DNA of 40,520 bases from Dehalococcoidia bacterium (lineage in GTDB: Bacteria; Chloroflexota; Dehalococcoidia; Lucifugimonadales; SHYF01). The stretch is from assembly GCA_030651175.1 (NCBI GenBank), contig JAUSCR010000116.1, positions 1 to 40,520 on the forward strand, in the 5' to 3' direction. How positions within the stretch are numbered: position 1 is the first letter of the stretch; every line of letters begins with the position of its first letter. Shown here piece after piece: positions 15,802 to 23,481 of this stretch. The notes under the pieces are model-generated. The model made no database searches. It was not told where the DNA came from and saw nothing but the letters and a program-made list of their open reading frames with translations. The position numbers and the translations under genes were made by a program.

Positions 15802-17187
15802 ATGGCTTTAGGCCCCCAGCAAATTTGGGAGACGAGTCTCGGACAATTCCAGCTCCAAGTTCCTCGATCCAGCTACGACACCTGGTTTAGAGGGACTCAA
15901 GGAATCACCCTAGGGGAGGATTCGCTGACCGTCGCCGTGGCTACTTCATTTGCCGCGGAATGGTTGGAGCGGCGCATGTCCCCTCTCATTCACAAGACAG
16001 TTGCCGAGGTGGCGGCTCGGCCTCTTCGTGTCAGCTTCCAGGTCGTATCGGGCCAGGAGAGGCCGATCCCGGCCAATGGCGCTAAATCAGACCTGGCGAG
16101 GCCACCTTTGCTTTCCGAGGACGAGGCCCCCATCATACCGCTGTACGGCGAGGTGTTGGGGAACCATGTACTCAACCGCCGCTACACCTTCGCTAACTTC
16201 GTCGTTGGAAAAGACAACCAGCTAGCCCACGCCGCAGCTGCCGCTGTGGCCGACCATCCCGGCCAGCAATACAACCCTCTCTTTATCTACTCCGGCGTGG
16301 GCTTGGGCAAAACCCACCTCCTGCACGCTATTGCCTCTCATGTGACGCAAAGGAACTTGACACCAGTCTACGTTACGGCAGAGCAGTTCACAAACGAGTT
16401 CATCCTGGCAATCCGGGAACGGAAGACCGAAAGCTTCCGAGCCAAGTACCGCAGCGCCGACGTGCTCCTCATGGACGACATTCAGTTCCTGGCGGGCAAG
16501 GAGCAGACCCAGGAGGGGTTCTTCCATACCTTCAACGAGCTGCACAACGCCAACCGGCAGATAGTTATCACCTGCGACCGGCCTCCCAACTCCGTTGCGC
16601 TCCTGGCGGACCGGCTGCGCTCCCGCTTCGAAGGCGGGCTCATAGCCGATATTCAGCCACCCCAGCTAGAAACAAGGCTTGCCATTCTGCACTCCAAGGC
16701 CAACTCTTTGGGGGTTGATCTCAGTAGTGATGTGGCCATGAACATTGCCCGGCGTGCCGCGCACGGCATCCGGGAGCTAGAGGGCTATCTTAACCGTGTT
16801 GTGGCCATGGCGCAGTTCCTGGGCAGAGCCGTCTCTCCCGAGGTTGTAGACATCGCGCTTGCCTCCGTCGGCCAGGAGCCGAACACCAAAGCCGTTACCG
16901 CTACCGATGTGATCCAGCATGTTGCGACGTACTACAAAATCTCCCCAGATCGCCTTTGCTCCCGCCCTCAGGACAGGAAGACAACGCAACCGCAAAGGGT
17001 CACCATGTATATCCTTAGCAACGTGCTCCACCACACGCCACGGGAGATTGGAGTTCTATTGGGCAAATGGCATGAGAGGACAGTACGGAACACAGTAAAA
17101 CAAACGGGTGTTGCAGTTGCTCAAGGCAACCCTGTCGCCACAGAGGTTCGACAAATCCTGGCGGGCCTCTCAGTCCCGCTTGGCTAG
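15802..17187 (+). CDS. dnaA: DnaA-family replication initiator, divergent DNA-binding domain
   Basis: A 461-residue AAA+ initiator. Domain I (IWETSLGQFQLQVPRSSYDTW) and a short linker precede the AAA+ core: YTFANFVVGKDNQLAHAAA, Walker A GVGLGKT (165-171), Walker B LLMDDIQF (~222-229), and SRFEGGLIADIQPPQLETRLAIL. Domain IV (~380-435) departs from the family: where nearly all DnaA have a GRDHTTV-type signature it reads LGKWHERTV, and the basic loop reads SRPQDRKTTQPQRVTMYIL. It lies between fmt and obg, not beside dnaN or a recognisable origin. It could be a second DnaA paralogue or the only one in a fast-evolving lineage. The start ATG 15802 follows AAGAGGATGC; the frame stays open upstream to 15592 without family similarity. 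Confidence 0.88.
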   Translation: MALGPQQIWETSLGQFQLQVPRSSYDTWFRGTQGITLGEDSLTVAVATSFAAEWLERRMSPLIHKTVAEVAARPLRVSFQVVSGQERPIPANGAKSDLARPPLLSEDEAPIIPLYGEVLGNHVLNRRYTFANFVVGKDNQLAHAAAAAVADHPGQQYNPLFIYSGVGLGKTHLLHAIASHVTQRNLTPVYVTAEQFTNEFILAIRERKTESFRAKYRSADVLLMDDIQFLAGKEQTQEGFFHTFNELHNANRQIVITCDRPPNSVALLADRLRSRFEGGLIADIQPPQLETRLAILHSKANSLGVDLSSDVAMNIARRAAHGIRELEGYLNRVVAMAQFLGRAVSPEVVDIALASVGQEPNTKAVTATDVIQHVATYYKISPDRLCSRPQDRKTTQPQRVTMYILSNVLHHTPREIGVLLGKWHERTVRNTVKQTGVAVAQGNPVATEVRQILAGLSVPLG

Positions 17188-17321
17188 CCAGCATCCTGCC
17201 TGGGACATTCCAGCACAATTCCCATCTGTTCCTCCTGCAACAACTCAGGCACAAGGCTGATTCTCTCATTTCCACCAACACCCCTATTACCTCTATTGTT
17301 AAACTAAAGTAATCTATATAT

Positions 17322-18587
17322 ATGTATGACATTCATGTAATTACCATCTCTGGAGGGAAAGGTGGAAATGGAAGCGTTGGCTTCCGTAGGGAGAAATATA
17401 TACCAAGAGGTGGTCCTGATGGAGGCGATGGTGGGAAAGGCGGCGATGTCCTTTTCATTGGGACTAGTTCAGTCAATGACTTATCTCATCTAGTTAGTGT
17501 CCCAAAGGCAGAGGGTGAAAATGCAGAGGGAGGATCTGGGAGGAAACGCAGTGGCCGGGATGGACAGGCGCGAAGCATACGTGTACCACTGGGGACAGTA
17601 ATCTGGGAAAGGAATGATTCCGGAACAACATGGTTAGGCGAAATTGTTAGCGAGGGAGACATTGTTGTAGCTGCACGTGGAGGGCACGGAGGCAGCGGCA
17701 ATAAACGGTTTGCCACACCCACAAACAGGACACCTTGGTTAGCTGAGGAGGGACTTCCTGGTGAGTTGAAGGAGGTTGTCTTAGAGCTGCGCATGAAAAT
17801 AGACGTTGGCATGATTGGAATGCCCAATGCGGGTAAGTCTCAGCTTCTTCAGAAGATCTCCATGGCGCGGCCGGAAGTTGCCAACTATCCTTTCACAACA
17901 ACTGAGCCTGCACCTGGCGTGGTAACGCACGGATGGAAAGAGTTTATCATCGCCGAACTACCCGGTATATTGCCGGAAGCAAATAAGAGCACCAGCCTGG
18001 GCCGCAGCTTTCTGCGGCACCTCTGGCGTGCCAGGGTAGTAGTCCATCTCCTTGACGGCTCTGTGGAAGAACCAACGGCAACGATTACCGGGGTTAACAC
18101 AGAGGTGGCTGCATTTGAGGCATCCTTTCTGCAAAAGCCGCAGGTCATTGTTGTGAACAAAATAGACCTACCAGAGGTTCGGAAGCGTATTCCAGTGCTC
18201 CGGCGCCAACTGGCTCACTATGGTGTAGCCAGACACTTCATCTCGGCGCAGACGGGAGAAGGGGTGGATGAGCTGGTGGAGTACCTTACCAAGCTGCTTG
18301 AGGAGACGCCGCCCGTGCCAAGTCCACTTCCTCCGCCTGTGGTGGTCCCTGTGCTTCACCAGGCTCGCCCAGCCGAGCCGCAGGTAGTCAGAGATGGGCA
18401 AGTGTTTGTGGTATTATCCCCCCAAGCCGAACGAATTGTCAGGCTTCCAGACCTAAGACGTTTCCAGGCAAGGCTACAGCTCCGCAGACAGCTGGCGCGA
18501 ATGGGAGTGACAGGAGCGCTAGAGAAAGCCGGGGTGCAGCCAGGAGACACGGTTAGGATAGGGGTGGTGGAGATGAAGTGGGAATGA
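17322..18587 (+). CDS. obg: Obg-family GTPase, divergent
   Basis: Ribosome-assembly and stress GTPase of 421 residues. The Gly-rich Obg domain is clear (GGKGGNGSVGFRREKYIPRG then GPDGGDGGKGGDV). The G domain has G1 GMPNAGKS (166-173), switch I YPFTTTEPAPGVV, G4 NKIDL and G5 SAQTGEG. G3 reads ELPG (Glu212) instead of the usual DxPG, and the residue after GKS is Gln, not Thr. A C-terminal OCT-type domain (VFVVLSPQAERIVRLPDLR, ending in RIGVVEMKWE) is present. No ribosome site precedes ATG 17322. The first ~400 bases are visibly richer in A+T than neighbours. nadD follows after one base, a common obg-nadD arrangement. Confidence 0.88.
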   Translation: MYDIHVITISGGKGGNGSVGFRREKYIPRGGPDGGDGGKGGDVLFIGTSSVNDLSHLVSVPKAEGENAEGGSGRKRSGRDGQARSIRVPLGTVIWERNDSGTTWLGEIVSEGDIVVAARGGHGGSGNKRFATPTNRTPWLAEEGLPGELKEVVLELRMKIDVGMIGMPNAGKSQLLQKISMARPEVANYPFTTTEPAPGVVTHGWKEFIIAELPGILPEANKSTSLGRSFLRHLWRARVVVHLLDGSVEEPTATITGVNTEVAAFEASFLQKPQVIVVNKIDLPEVRKRIPVLRRQLAHYGVARHFISAQTGEGVDELVEYLTKLLEETPPVPSPLPPPVVVPVLHQARPAEPQVVRDGQVFVVLSPQAERIVRLPDLRRFQARLQLRRQLARMGVTGALEKAGVQPGDTVRIGVVEMKWE

Positions 18588-18588
18588 T

Positions 18589-19215
18589 ATGCGAGTAGGC
18601 GTTCTGGGCGGCACATTCGACCCCATACATATCGCCCACCTTATCCTGGCGGAGGAGGCGAGGGTATGCCTGGCCCTGGAGGAGGTGGTGTTTGTTGTCG
18701 CCGGAGCGCCGTGGATGAAGGCCGACTACGCCGTCTCTCCAGCAGACCTACGCCTCCAGATGGTACGCCTGGCAGTGGCATCCAACCCCTTCTTCAGAGC
18801 CTCGGCAGTAGAGGTAGATCGGCGTGGGCCAACCTACACCGTTGATACGCTGGAAACCCTCCGGCAGGAGTGGGGCTCCGAAGCGGACGTCTTCTTCCTT
18901 CTGGGCACGGATGTCCTGGTGGACCTGCCCCGGTGGAAAGACCCAGGGCGCTTTCTGCAACTTTGTACGCCGGTAGCCTTTGCCCGGCCAGGGCTTGGTA
19001 TGTCTGTCCTGGACGAGGTGGAGGTTCAGTTGCCGGGCCTGAAGAAAAGGGTAAAGGTGCTGGAAGGCCCGTCCCTGGGAGTCAGCAGCACGGATATACG
19101 CCGCCGCATTGCCCTGGGCAAGAGCGTCCGTTACTTGGTTCCGGCGACGGTGGAACGGTTCATAGCGGAGCACGGCCTGTACCGTAGCCAAGGGAACAAA
19201 CAGGAGCAGGTCTAG
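18589..19215 (+). CDS. nadD: Nicotinate-mononucleotide adenylyltransferase
   Basis: Adenylates nicotinic acid mononucleotide in NAD synthesis. The 208-residue protein starts MRVGVLGGTFDPIHIAHL with the GTFDPxHxxH nucleotidyltransferase motif. It has RRGPTYTVDTLETLR, FFLLGTDVLVDLPRW, and the C-terminal SSTDIRRRIALGKSVRYLVP with the ISSTxIR-type motif. One base separates it from the obg stop, so they share a transcript. No rsfS follows; the next stretch is an intergenic repeat. Confidence 0.95.
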   Translation: MRVGVLGGTFDPIHIAHLILAEEARVCLALEEVVFVVAGAPWMKADYAVSPADLRLQMVRLAVASNPFFRASAVEVDRRGPTYTVDTLETLRQEWGSEADVFFLLGTDVLVDLPRWKDPGRFLQLCTPVAFARPGLGMSVLDEVEVQLPGLKKRVKVLEGPSLGVSSTDIRRRIALGKSVRYLVPATVERFIAEHGLYRSQGNKQEQV

Positions 19216-19247
19216 TGGGGTGCCGCAGAGAGTCGGCACATCTTTCT

Positions 19248-19355
19248 GGGGGATTGCTAAGGGGGCACGCCCCCTTAGCTGAGGGTCTGGGGGACACCCC
19301 CAGATTTCCTCTTTTCCCCCTCTCCTGCAGGAGAGGGGGCCAGGGGGTGAGGTGT
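19248..19355. repeat. Dispersed triple-hairpin repeat, copy A
   Basis: Three hairpins in a row: GCTAAGGGGG with its complement (19256-19279), TCTGGGGG/CCCCCAGA (19286-19304), and a perfect 24-bp palindrome (19316-19339), then CAGGGGGTGAG. It occupies much of the 236-bp nadD-pyrE gap. The remainder holds a 10-bp tandem duplication TGTAGAGGAC (19401-19420) and a small dyad GTGTC/GACAC (19425-19436) before pyrE. Confidence 0.75.
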
Positions 19356-19451
19356 CTAACCCCAAAGGGCAGTACTCTCCCATGCAAGGAGCATCCATTT
19401 TGTAGAGGACTGTAGAGGACTAAGGTGTCAGGACACTAGGGAGAACTCAGC

Positions 19452-20123
19452 GTGACATCTTCAAAACAAATGCAGCAGAATACCAACACCGCCCGTGAAG
19501 TGGCGGGCATCCTCCTGGCCCAGGGAGCCGTGAGCATCAACGCAGCCCAGCCCTTCGTGTACGCATCAGGGGCCACCGGCCCCATCTACTGCGACCTGCG
19601 GCTCCTTATGGCATACCCAAAGCTGCGGGAGCGAATCACGGAGCTGCTGGTAGCGCGCATCCGGGAGAGCTGCCGGATGGAGGCGCTGGACGTTGTAGCT
19701 GGGGTTGCCACGGCGGGCATCCCTTGGGCGGCCTGGGTAGCCGACAAGTTGACCAAGCCCTTGGCCTACGTGCGGGACGCGCCCAAAGGCCACGGAAAAG
19801 GCCAGCAGGTGGAAGGGGGAGTCGTGTCCGGCCAGGGGGCCATAGTGGTGGAGGACCTGACAAACCTCGGTGGCAGCGCCCTTGCGGCGGCGGCAGCCCT
19901 GCGGGACGTGGGGGCCAGAGCGGACCACTGCTTCAGCATCCTCACGTATGAGTTTCCCCAGGCGGGAGAGGCATTCCGCGCGGCGGGAGTAGAACTGCAC
20001 TCCCTGTGTGGCCTTTCCACCCTGCTGGGGGTGGCTACTGCCAGCGGTCAGATAGATTCCGAGGCGGAGCAGGCAGTGCGGGCATGGTGGAGGAAAGGGT
20101 CCGTGGTGGCAAAGCGCGAATAG
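19452..20123 (+). CDS. pyrE: Orotate phosphoribosyltransferase
   Basis: Joins orotate to PRPP to form OMP in pyrimidine synthesis. The 223-residue protein begins at GTG 19452. It has FVYASGATGPIYCDLRLLM near the N terminus, DVVAGVATAGIPWAAWVAD (the orotate-site strand) and YVRDAPKGHGKGQQVEG with the catalytic flexible loop Lys residues. The PRPP motif is IVVEDLTNLGGSAL, slightly altered from the usual VVEDVxTTGGS form (Asn-Leu in place of Thr-Thr). It stands alone between repeat copies A and B. Assignment is confident. Confidence 0.92.
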   Translation: MTSSKQMQQNTNTAREVAGILLAQGAVSINAAQPFVYASGATGPIYCDLRLLMAYPKLRERITELLVARIRESCRMEALDVVAGVATAGIPWAAWVADKLTKPLAYVRDAPKGHGKGQQVEGGVVSGQGAIVVEDLTNLGGSALAAAAALRDVGARADHCFSILTYEFPQAGEAFRAAGVELHSLCGLSTLLGVATASGQIDSEAEQAVRAWWRKGSVVAKRE

Positions 20124-20194
20124 CCGTTGCCCCAAGCCAGTCCAAAACGTCTGGCCTGGTGCTAATGCTTGCAAAGACCACGGCGCCCGGCTCT

Positions 20195-20302
20195 GGGGAG
20201 TCCAGGGGGGCGAAGCCCCCTTGGCGGGGGAACTGGGGGTGTCCCCCAGAGGTTTCTCAATCCCCCTTCCTGAAGGAAGGGGGACAAAGGGGGATGGTTC
20301 GT
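20195..20302. repeat. Dispersed triple-hairpin repeat, copy B
   Basis: GGGGAGTCCAGGGGGGCGAAGCC hairpin region (20202-20224), CTGGGGG/CCCCCAG (20233-20249) and an 11-bp stem TCCCCCTTCCT with complement (20261-20284), then GGGGGATGG. Same order as the other copies; sits in the pyrE-npdG gap. Confidence 0.8.
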
Positions 20303-20357
20303 TGCTCATGATGCTATACTTCCAATGTTCGCCATCCAGCCATTCGAGGAGGAACCA

Positions 20358-21008
20358 ATGATTGGGCTGATAGGTGGAACGGGACCCGAAGGCCGCGGCC
20401 TAGCGCTGCGCTTTGCCCTGGCGGGGGAGAAGGTGTTCATAGGCTCCCGCAGCCAGGAGCGCGGCCAGCAGATAGCCCAGGAGCTTGGCCAGCTTGCTCC
20501 TTCCGTCGCCCGCTCCATAAGCGGCGGCGCCAACGAGGATGCCTCTTCCCTGGGTGACTTAGTGCTCATCACCACACCCTACGAAGGGCAGAAGGAGACT
20601 CTGGAGGCCCTGCGGCCAAGGCTGACAGGCAAGATAGTGGTCAGCGTGATAGCTCCTATGGCCTTCGAAAGGGGGCGTGCCCGGGCAATCGAAGTGCCAG
20701 AGGGGTCGGCGGCATTGCAGGCCAAGTCGCTTCTGCCAGAGGCGACGGTCGTCGGAGCCTTCCAGAACATGTCCGCCGAAGACCTCCTGGTGCCGGACAA
20801 GTCTGTGGACTGCGATGTCATCGTCTGCGCCGATAGCGCGGAGGCAAGGCAGGCAGTCATGGCGCTGGCCGAGAAGATCAAGGGCGTTAGAGCTGTGAAT
20901 GGGGGCGGGTTGGCCAACGCCCGCTACGTCGAGGAGTTGACAGTATTGCTTGTAAGCATCAACCGTAACTACAAGATCCATTCATCCATCCGCATCACGG
21001 GACTGTAG
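20358..21008 (+). CDS. npdG: NADPH-dependent F420 reductase-like oxidoreductase
   Basis: A 216-residue Rossmann protein resembling F420H2:NADP oxidoreductase (Fno/NpdG), which passes hydride between coenzyme F420 and NADP. It starts MIGLIGGTGPEGRGLALRFALAG (dinucleotide-binding GGTGPEG), with FIGSRSQERGQQ (Arg contacts to the NADP 2'-phosphate), LVLITTPYEGQ, and the C-terminal NGGGLANARYVEELTVLLVSINR. GAGGAGG seven bases before ATG 20358 fixes the start. An LLM-family F420 oxidoreductase at 26.5 kb supports use of F420. Its stop codon lies inside a 32-bp perfect palindrome. Confidence 0.88.
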   Translation: MIGLIGGTGPEGRGLALRFALAGEKVFIGSRSQERGQQIAQELGQLAPSVARSISGGANEDASSLGDLVLITTPYEGQKETLEALRPRLTGKIVVSVIAPMAFERGRARAIEVPEGSAALQAKSLLPEATVVGAFQNMSAEDLLVPDKSVDCDVIVCADSAEARQAVMALAEKIKGVRAVNGGGLANARYVEELTVLLVSINRNYKIHSSIRITGL

Positions 21009-21034
21009 GGACGAGGCATGCCTCGTCCCTACAG
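21003..21034. repeat. 32-bp perfect palindrome overlapping the npdG stop
   Basis: Two 16-bp arms, CTGTAGGGACGAGGCA and its exact complement, meet at 21018/21019. It includes the TAG of npdG and ends 10 bp before the CDF gene. Near-identical palindromes (GTAGGG-CGAGGC-type) are familiar REP-like elements in Chloroflexota and other genomes; here it may also attenuate read-through. Confidence 0.75.
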
Positions 21035-21043
21035 AGGGCTAGC

Positions 21044-21988
21044 TTGTTCAAAGCAAAGGTATCCAGCGCCAGGAAGCCTTACGACCGCACAGCCGCCAAG
21101 CGTGCGGTGCGCATTAGCCTGGGCATCTCGGCCGTTTTCTTTCTCATCGAGGCCATTGGCGGGTGGCTGACCAACAGCCTGGCCTTGCTGGCCGATGCGG
21201 GGCACGTGCTGACCGATGTGGGGGCCCTGGGCATGACATTGCTGGCCTTCTGGTTCGCGGCTCGGCCTGTTAGCCCGGCCCGTACCTACGGCTACTTCCG
21301 GGCGGAGGTTCTGGCCGCTCTGGCCAACGGCCTCAGTGTGTGGCTGGTGGCGGCGTTCATACTGCTCCAGGCGTACCGCCGCCTCATGGACCCACCGGAG
21401 GTCCTTAGTGGCCCCATGGTCGTCATTGCTTTCCTGGGGTTGCTGGCCAACTTGGCCGCAGCCCTGGTGCTGTACGGCTCATCCAAGGAAAGCCTCAACG
21501 TCCGCGCTGCCTTTGTCAATGTGGCCACCGACGCCGTGCAGTCCGTGGGTGTGATCATCGCGGGGTTCCTAATGCTTTTCTTCGGGTGGTACATCACAGA
21601 CCCCGTCGTCAGCGTGATCATCGCCGTGCTAATCACCTATTCGGGGGGCAGGATAGTGCTCCAGGCAACGCACGTTTTGCTGGAGGGGACGCCTGCCGGC
21701 ATAGACGTGGTGGGTCTTCAGGATGCCCTGCGGCAGGCACCGGGGGTGCGCGCCGTTCACGATCTACATACCTGGAGCATCACATCCGGCTACAACGCCA
21801 TGAGCGCCCACGTTACCTTGAAGGACGAAGTCAGCCACGAAGAGGAACAGGGGGTCCTGAGCCATCTACGAGAGGTGGCAACAACCCAGTACGGCATAGG
21901 CCATGTAACCATTCAGCTTGAAAGCGGCTCCATGGCTGGCGAAGAGGACCATGAACCTGCGACTGGCCGTGCCAAAGATAGCCGGTAG
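21044..21988 (+). CDS. Cation diffusion facilitator metal exporter (CzcD/ZitB type)
   Basis: A 314-residue inner-membrane metal/proton antiporter. Six membrane helices are visible with the first metal-site motif DAGHVLTD (His54, Asp58) in helix 2. In helix 5 the usual HxxxD is NxxxD (Asn160, Asp164 in NVATDAVQSVG). The cytoplasmic C-terminal domain shows VHDLHTWSITSGYNAMSAHVTL and GIGHVTIQLE. The start is TTG 21044 preceded by AGAGGG. The Asn substitution could alter metal preference away from zinc; this is inference. It is followed after about 20 bp by the queuosine-precursor transporter. Confidence 0.9.
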   Translation: MFKAKVSSARKPYDRTAAKRAVRISLGISAVFFLIEAIGGWLTNSLALLADAGHVLTDVGALGMTLLAFWFAARPVSPARTYGYFRAEVLAALANGLSVWLVAAFILLQAYRRLMDPPEVLSGPMVVIAFLGLLANLAAALVLYGSSKESLNVRAAFVNVATDAVQSVGVIIAGFLMLFFGWYITDPVVSVIIAVLITYSGGRIVLQATHVLLEGTPAGIDVVGLQDALRQAPGVRAVHDLHTWSITSGYNAMSAHVTLKDEVSHEEEQGVLSHLREVATTQYGIGHVTIQLESGSMAGEEDHEPATGRAKDSR

Positions 21989-22009
21989 CCTGCTTTGGAG
22001 CTTCCCCGA

Positions 22010-22702
22010 ATGACCGACAAAGCGAACACGCCTCGCGTTACGGGCCTCTTCGTTGTCTTGGCGGCCCTGTTTGTTACCATGCTCATCGCCTCCAACGTCA
22101 TCGCCGTCAAGCTCATCCAGGTGTGGGGCCATCCCTTGTTCGCGGCCATCGTCGTGTTTCCCATCACCTACATCCTGGGCGACATCCTGACGGAGGTGTA
22201 CGGCTTTCGCTTTGCCCGCCGGGTCATCTGGCTAGGGTTCCTTTGCAATAGCTTGGCGGTGTTGGGCTTCTGGCTTGGGGGACTCCTTCCGCCGGCGGTT
22301 TTTTGGCAGGGCCAGGAGGCCTATCAGACGATTCTGGGATCCACTCCCCGCATCCTGGCTGCCTCCTTGGCCGCCTACCTGGTGGGCGAGTTCACCAACT
22401 CTTTGGTCCTCTCCCGCATGAAGGTTGCCACGCGGGGGCGATGGCTCTGGACACGCACCATCGGCTCCACCGTTGTGGGCGAAGGCGTGGACTCCCTGGT
22501 CTTCGCCACGGGAGCACTGGCAGGCACTCTACCTGGTAGCGTCTTGCTGGATGTGTTGCTGACCCAGTGGATTGCCAAGGTGCTGTACGAGACGGCGGCG
22601 ACTCCCTTCACATACGCTGTTGTAGCCTGGGTGAAGCGCCACGAGGGCATTGACACCTATGACCGGCAGGTCTCCCTGAACCCCCTGGCATTTCTAAGGT
22701 AG
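22010..22702 (+). CDS. Queuosine precursor transporter (YhhQ/VUT family)
   Basis: A 230-residue membrane protein with about six helices that imports queuosine precursors such as preQ0/preQ1 in characterised YhhQ proteins. Family marks are LIASNVIAVKLIQVWG, FPITYILGDILTEVYGFRFAR, and RTIGSTVVGEGVDSLVFA in the second half, with YETAATPFTYAVV near the end. ATG 22010 is chosen; TTG 21995 would add five residues. It lies just after the CDF gene on the same strand, but no functional link is evident. No queuosine biosynthesis gene or preQ1 riboswitch was seen here. Confidence 0.88.
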   Translation: MTDKANTPRVTGLFVVLAALFVTMLIASNVIAVKLIQVWGHPLFAAIVVFPITYILGDILTEVYGFRFARRVIWLGFLCNSLAVLGFWLGGLLPPAVFWQGQEAYQTILGSTPRILAASLAAYLVGEFTNSLVLSRMKVATRGRWLWTRTIGSTVVGEGVDSLVFATGALAGTLPGSVLLDVLLTQWIAKVLYETAATPFTYAVVAWVKRHEGIDTYDRQVSLNPLAFLR

Positions 22703-22703
22703 G

Positions 22704-22756
22704 CAGGCTGCTGAAAATGGGGGAGTCCAGAGGGGGCGGAAGCCCCCTTGGCAGGC
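22704..22756. repeat. Dispersed hairpin repeat, partial copy C
   Basis: GGCTGCTGAAAATGGGGGAG, TCCAGAGGGGGC-GGAA-GCCCCCTTGG: only the left part and first hairpin (22732-22747) of the element remain, directly after the transporter stop. Confidence 0.65.
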
Positions 22757-22797
22757 CGCAGTTACCTGAGGACAACCCCTGCGCCCTTACTGGCTAG

Positions 22798-23010
22798 CTA
22801 GCCCTTGATGTATTGATTTAGGGTTTTCTTCCAGTACCTTCGGACTTTGGTTCCATCTTTCCAAGTAAAAGTGGTGTCGTCGCAGTGGTTGATTAGTTGA
22901 GAAAAGTCCTGGATAATCTGGATAATATCCCTTCGCGTAGAATTGGCCTGTTGAACTGCATCCATCCTTGTGTGCTCTGCGTTTGCTATTGCATACCAAT
23001 GATGTGGCAT
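22798..23010 (-). CDS. Small hypothetical protein, 70 aa
   Basis: I do not recognise this protein. ATG 23010 has an excellent AAGGAG seven bases upstream, which is the main reason to call it. It starts MPHHWYAIANAEHTRMDAVQ, has a helical middle (TRRDIIQIIQDFSQLINH) and a basic, aromatic C terminus (TFTWKDGTKVRRYWKKTLNQ). Base composition is more A+T-rich than the genes to the left, like the XRE/HD cassette to the right, so it may be part of the same foreign material. It stands alone between repeat copies C and D. Confidence 0.5.
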   Translation of the reverse strand: MPHHWYAIANAEHTRMDAVQQANSTRRDIIQIIQDFSQLINHCDDTTFTWKDGTKVRRYWKKTLNQYIKG

Positions 23011-23133
23011 TGAATTACTCCTTTCCGTGAGATTCCTCACCCCATAAAGCTTACGATTATGCTTGGCGAGCTTCCAAGACTGCGCTGGACCCAATTTGCC
23101 TCGGAGCGTTGGTTCAAGAGTCAGGAAGGTGCA

Positions 23134-23236
23134 GGGAACCTTGGTTCCCGCTGGGGGTCTGGGGGTATCCCCCAGATTTCTTTCTTCCCCCTTCCTGGCC
23201 AGGAAGGGGGTCGGGGGGATGGTCGAAGAAGTGCTT
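23134..23236. repeat. Dispersed triple-hairpin repeat, copy D
   Basis: GGGAACC-TT-GGTTCCC (23134-23149) replaces the usual first hairpin; then CTGGGGG/CCCCCAG (23159-23175) and a perfect 24-bp palindrome (23187-23210) identical to that in copy E, followed by GGGGGATGGTCGAAGA. It lies directly downstream of the truncated membrane gene. Confidence 0.8.
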
Positions 23237-23246
23237 TAGGAACCCC

Positions 23247-23481
23247 CTACCCCTTCCGCGCCGTCTCCACTATGGGCTGCGCTATTATCCACAAGCTCAC
23301 CATGGTGTACCCCACCATCAGCGCCAGCATGGGGTACTGGCTCCGCAAGGCGGCCTTCCTGTCCTCCAGCGTTCTCATGGCCACCACGTGGGCCACGTAC
23401 ACCGCAATTATGTGGCCGGTCACAATGGCGGCCACCGCCGTGAACCAGGCGATGCGGGCGCAAATGAGACGGGACCTATGA
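23247..23481 (-). pseudogene. 5'-truncated membrane-protein gene remnant
   Basis: A reading frame of about 78 codons, open from the end of the XRE gene to the stop at 23247. It reads as the end of a polytopic membrane protein: RLICARIAWFTAVAAIVTG, then HIIAVYVAHVVAMRTL, a charged loop EDRKAALRSQ, and a last helix YPMLALMVGYTMVSLWIIA. The first possible start (GTG 23435) lies in mid-helix, and the protein-like frame continues upstream without any start codon. The missing 5' part appears to have been replaced by the XRE/HD cassette. I cannot name the family; the lost N-terminal part is not visible on the cassette's other side. Confidence 0.6.

Noticed and set aside
22704-23236. Insertion sequence flanked by repeat copies C and D around the 70-aa gene
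   Set aside because: The copies are non-identical parts of a family found at other sites, no transposase is present, and no target duplication was seen.
23285-23293. Perfect DnaA box TTATCCACA
   Set aside because: A lone box inside the membrane-gene remnant, with no cluster or A+T-rich unwinding region.
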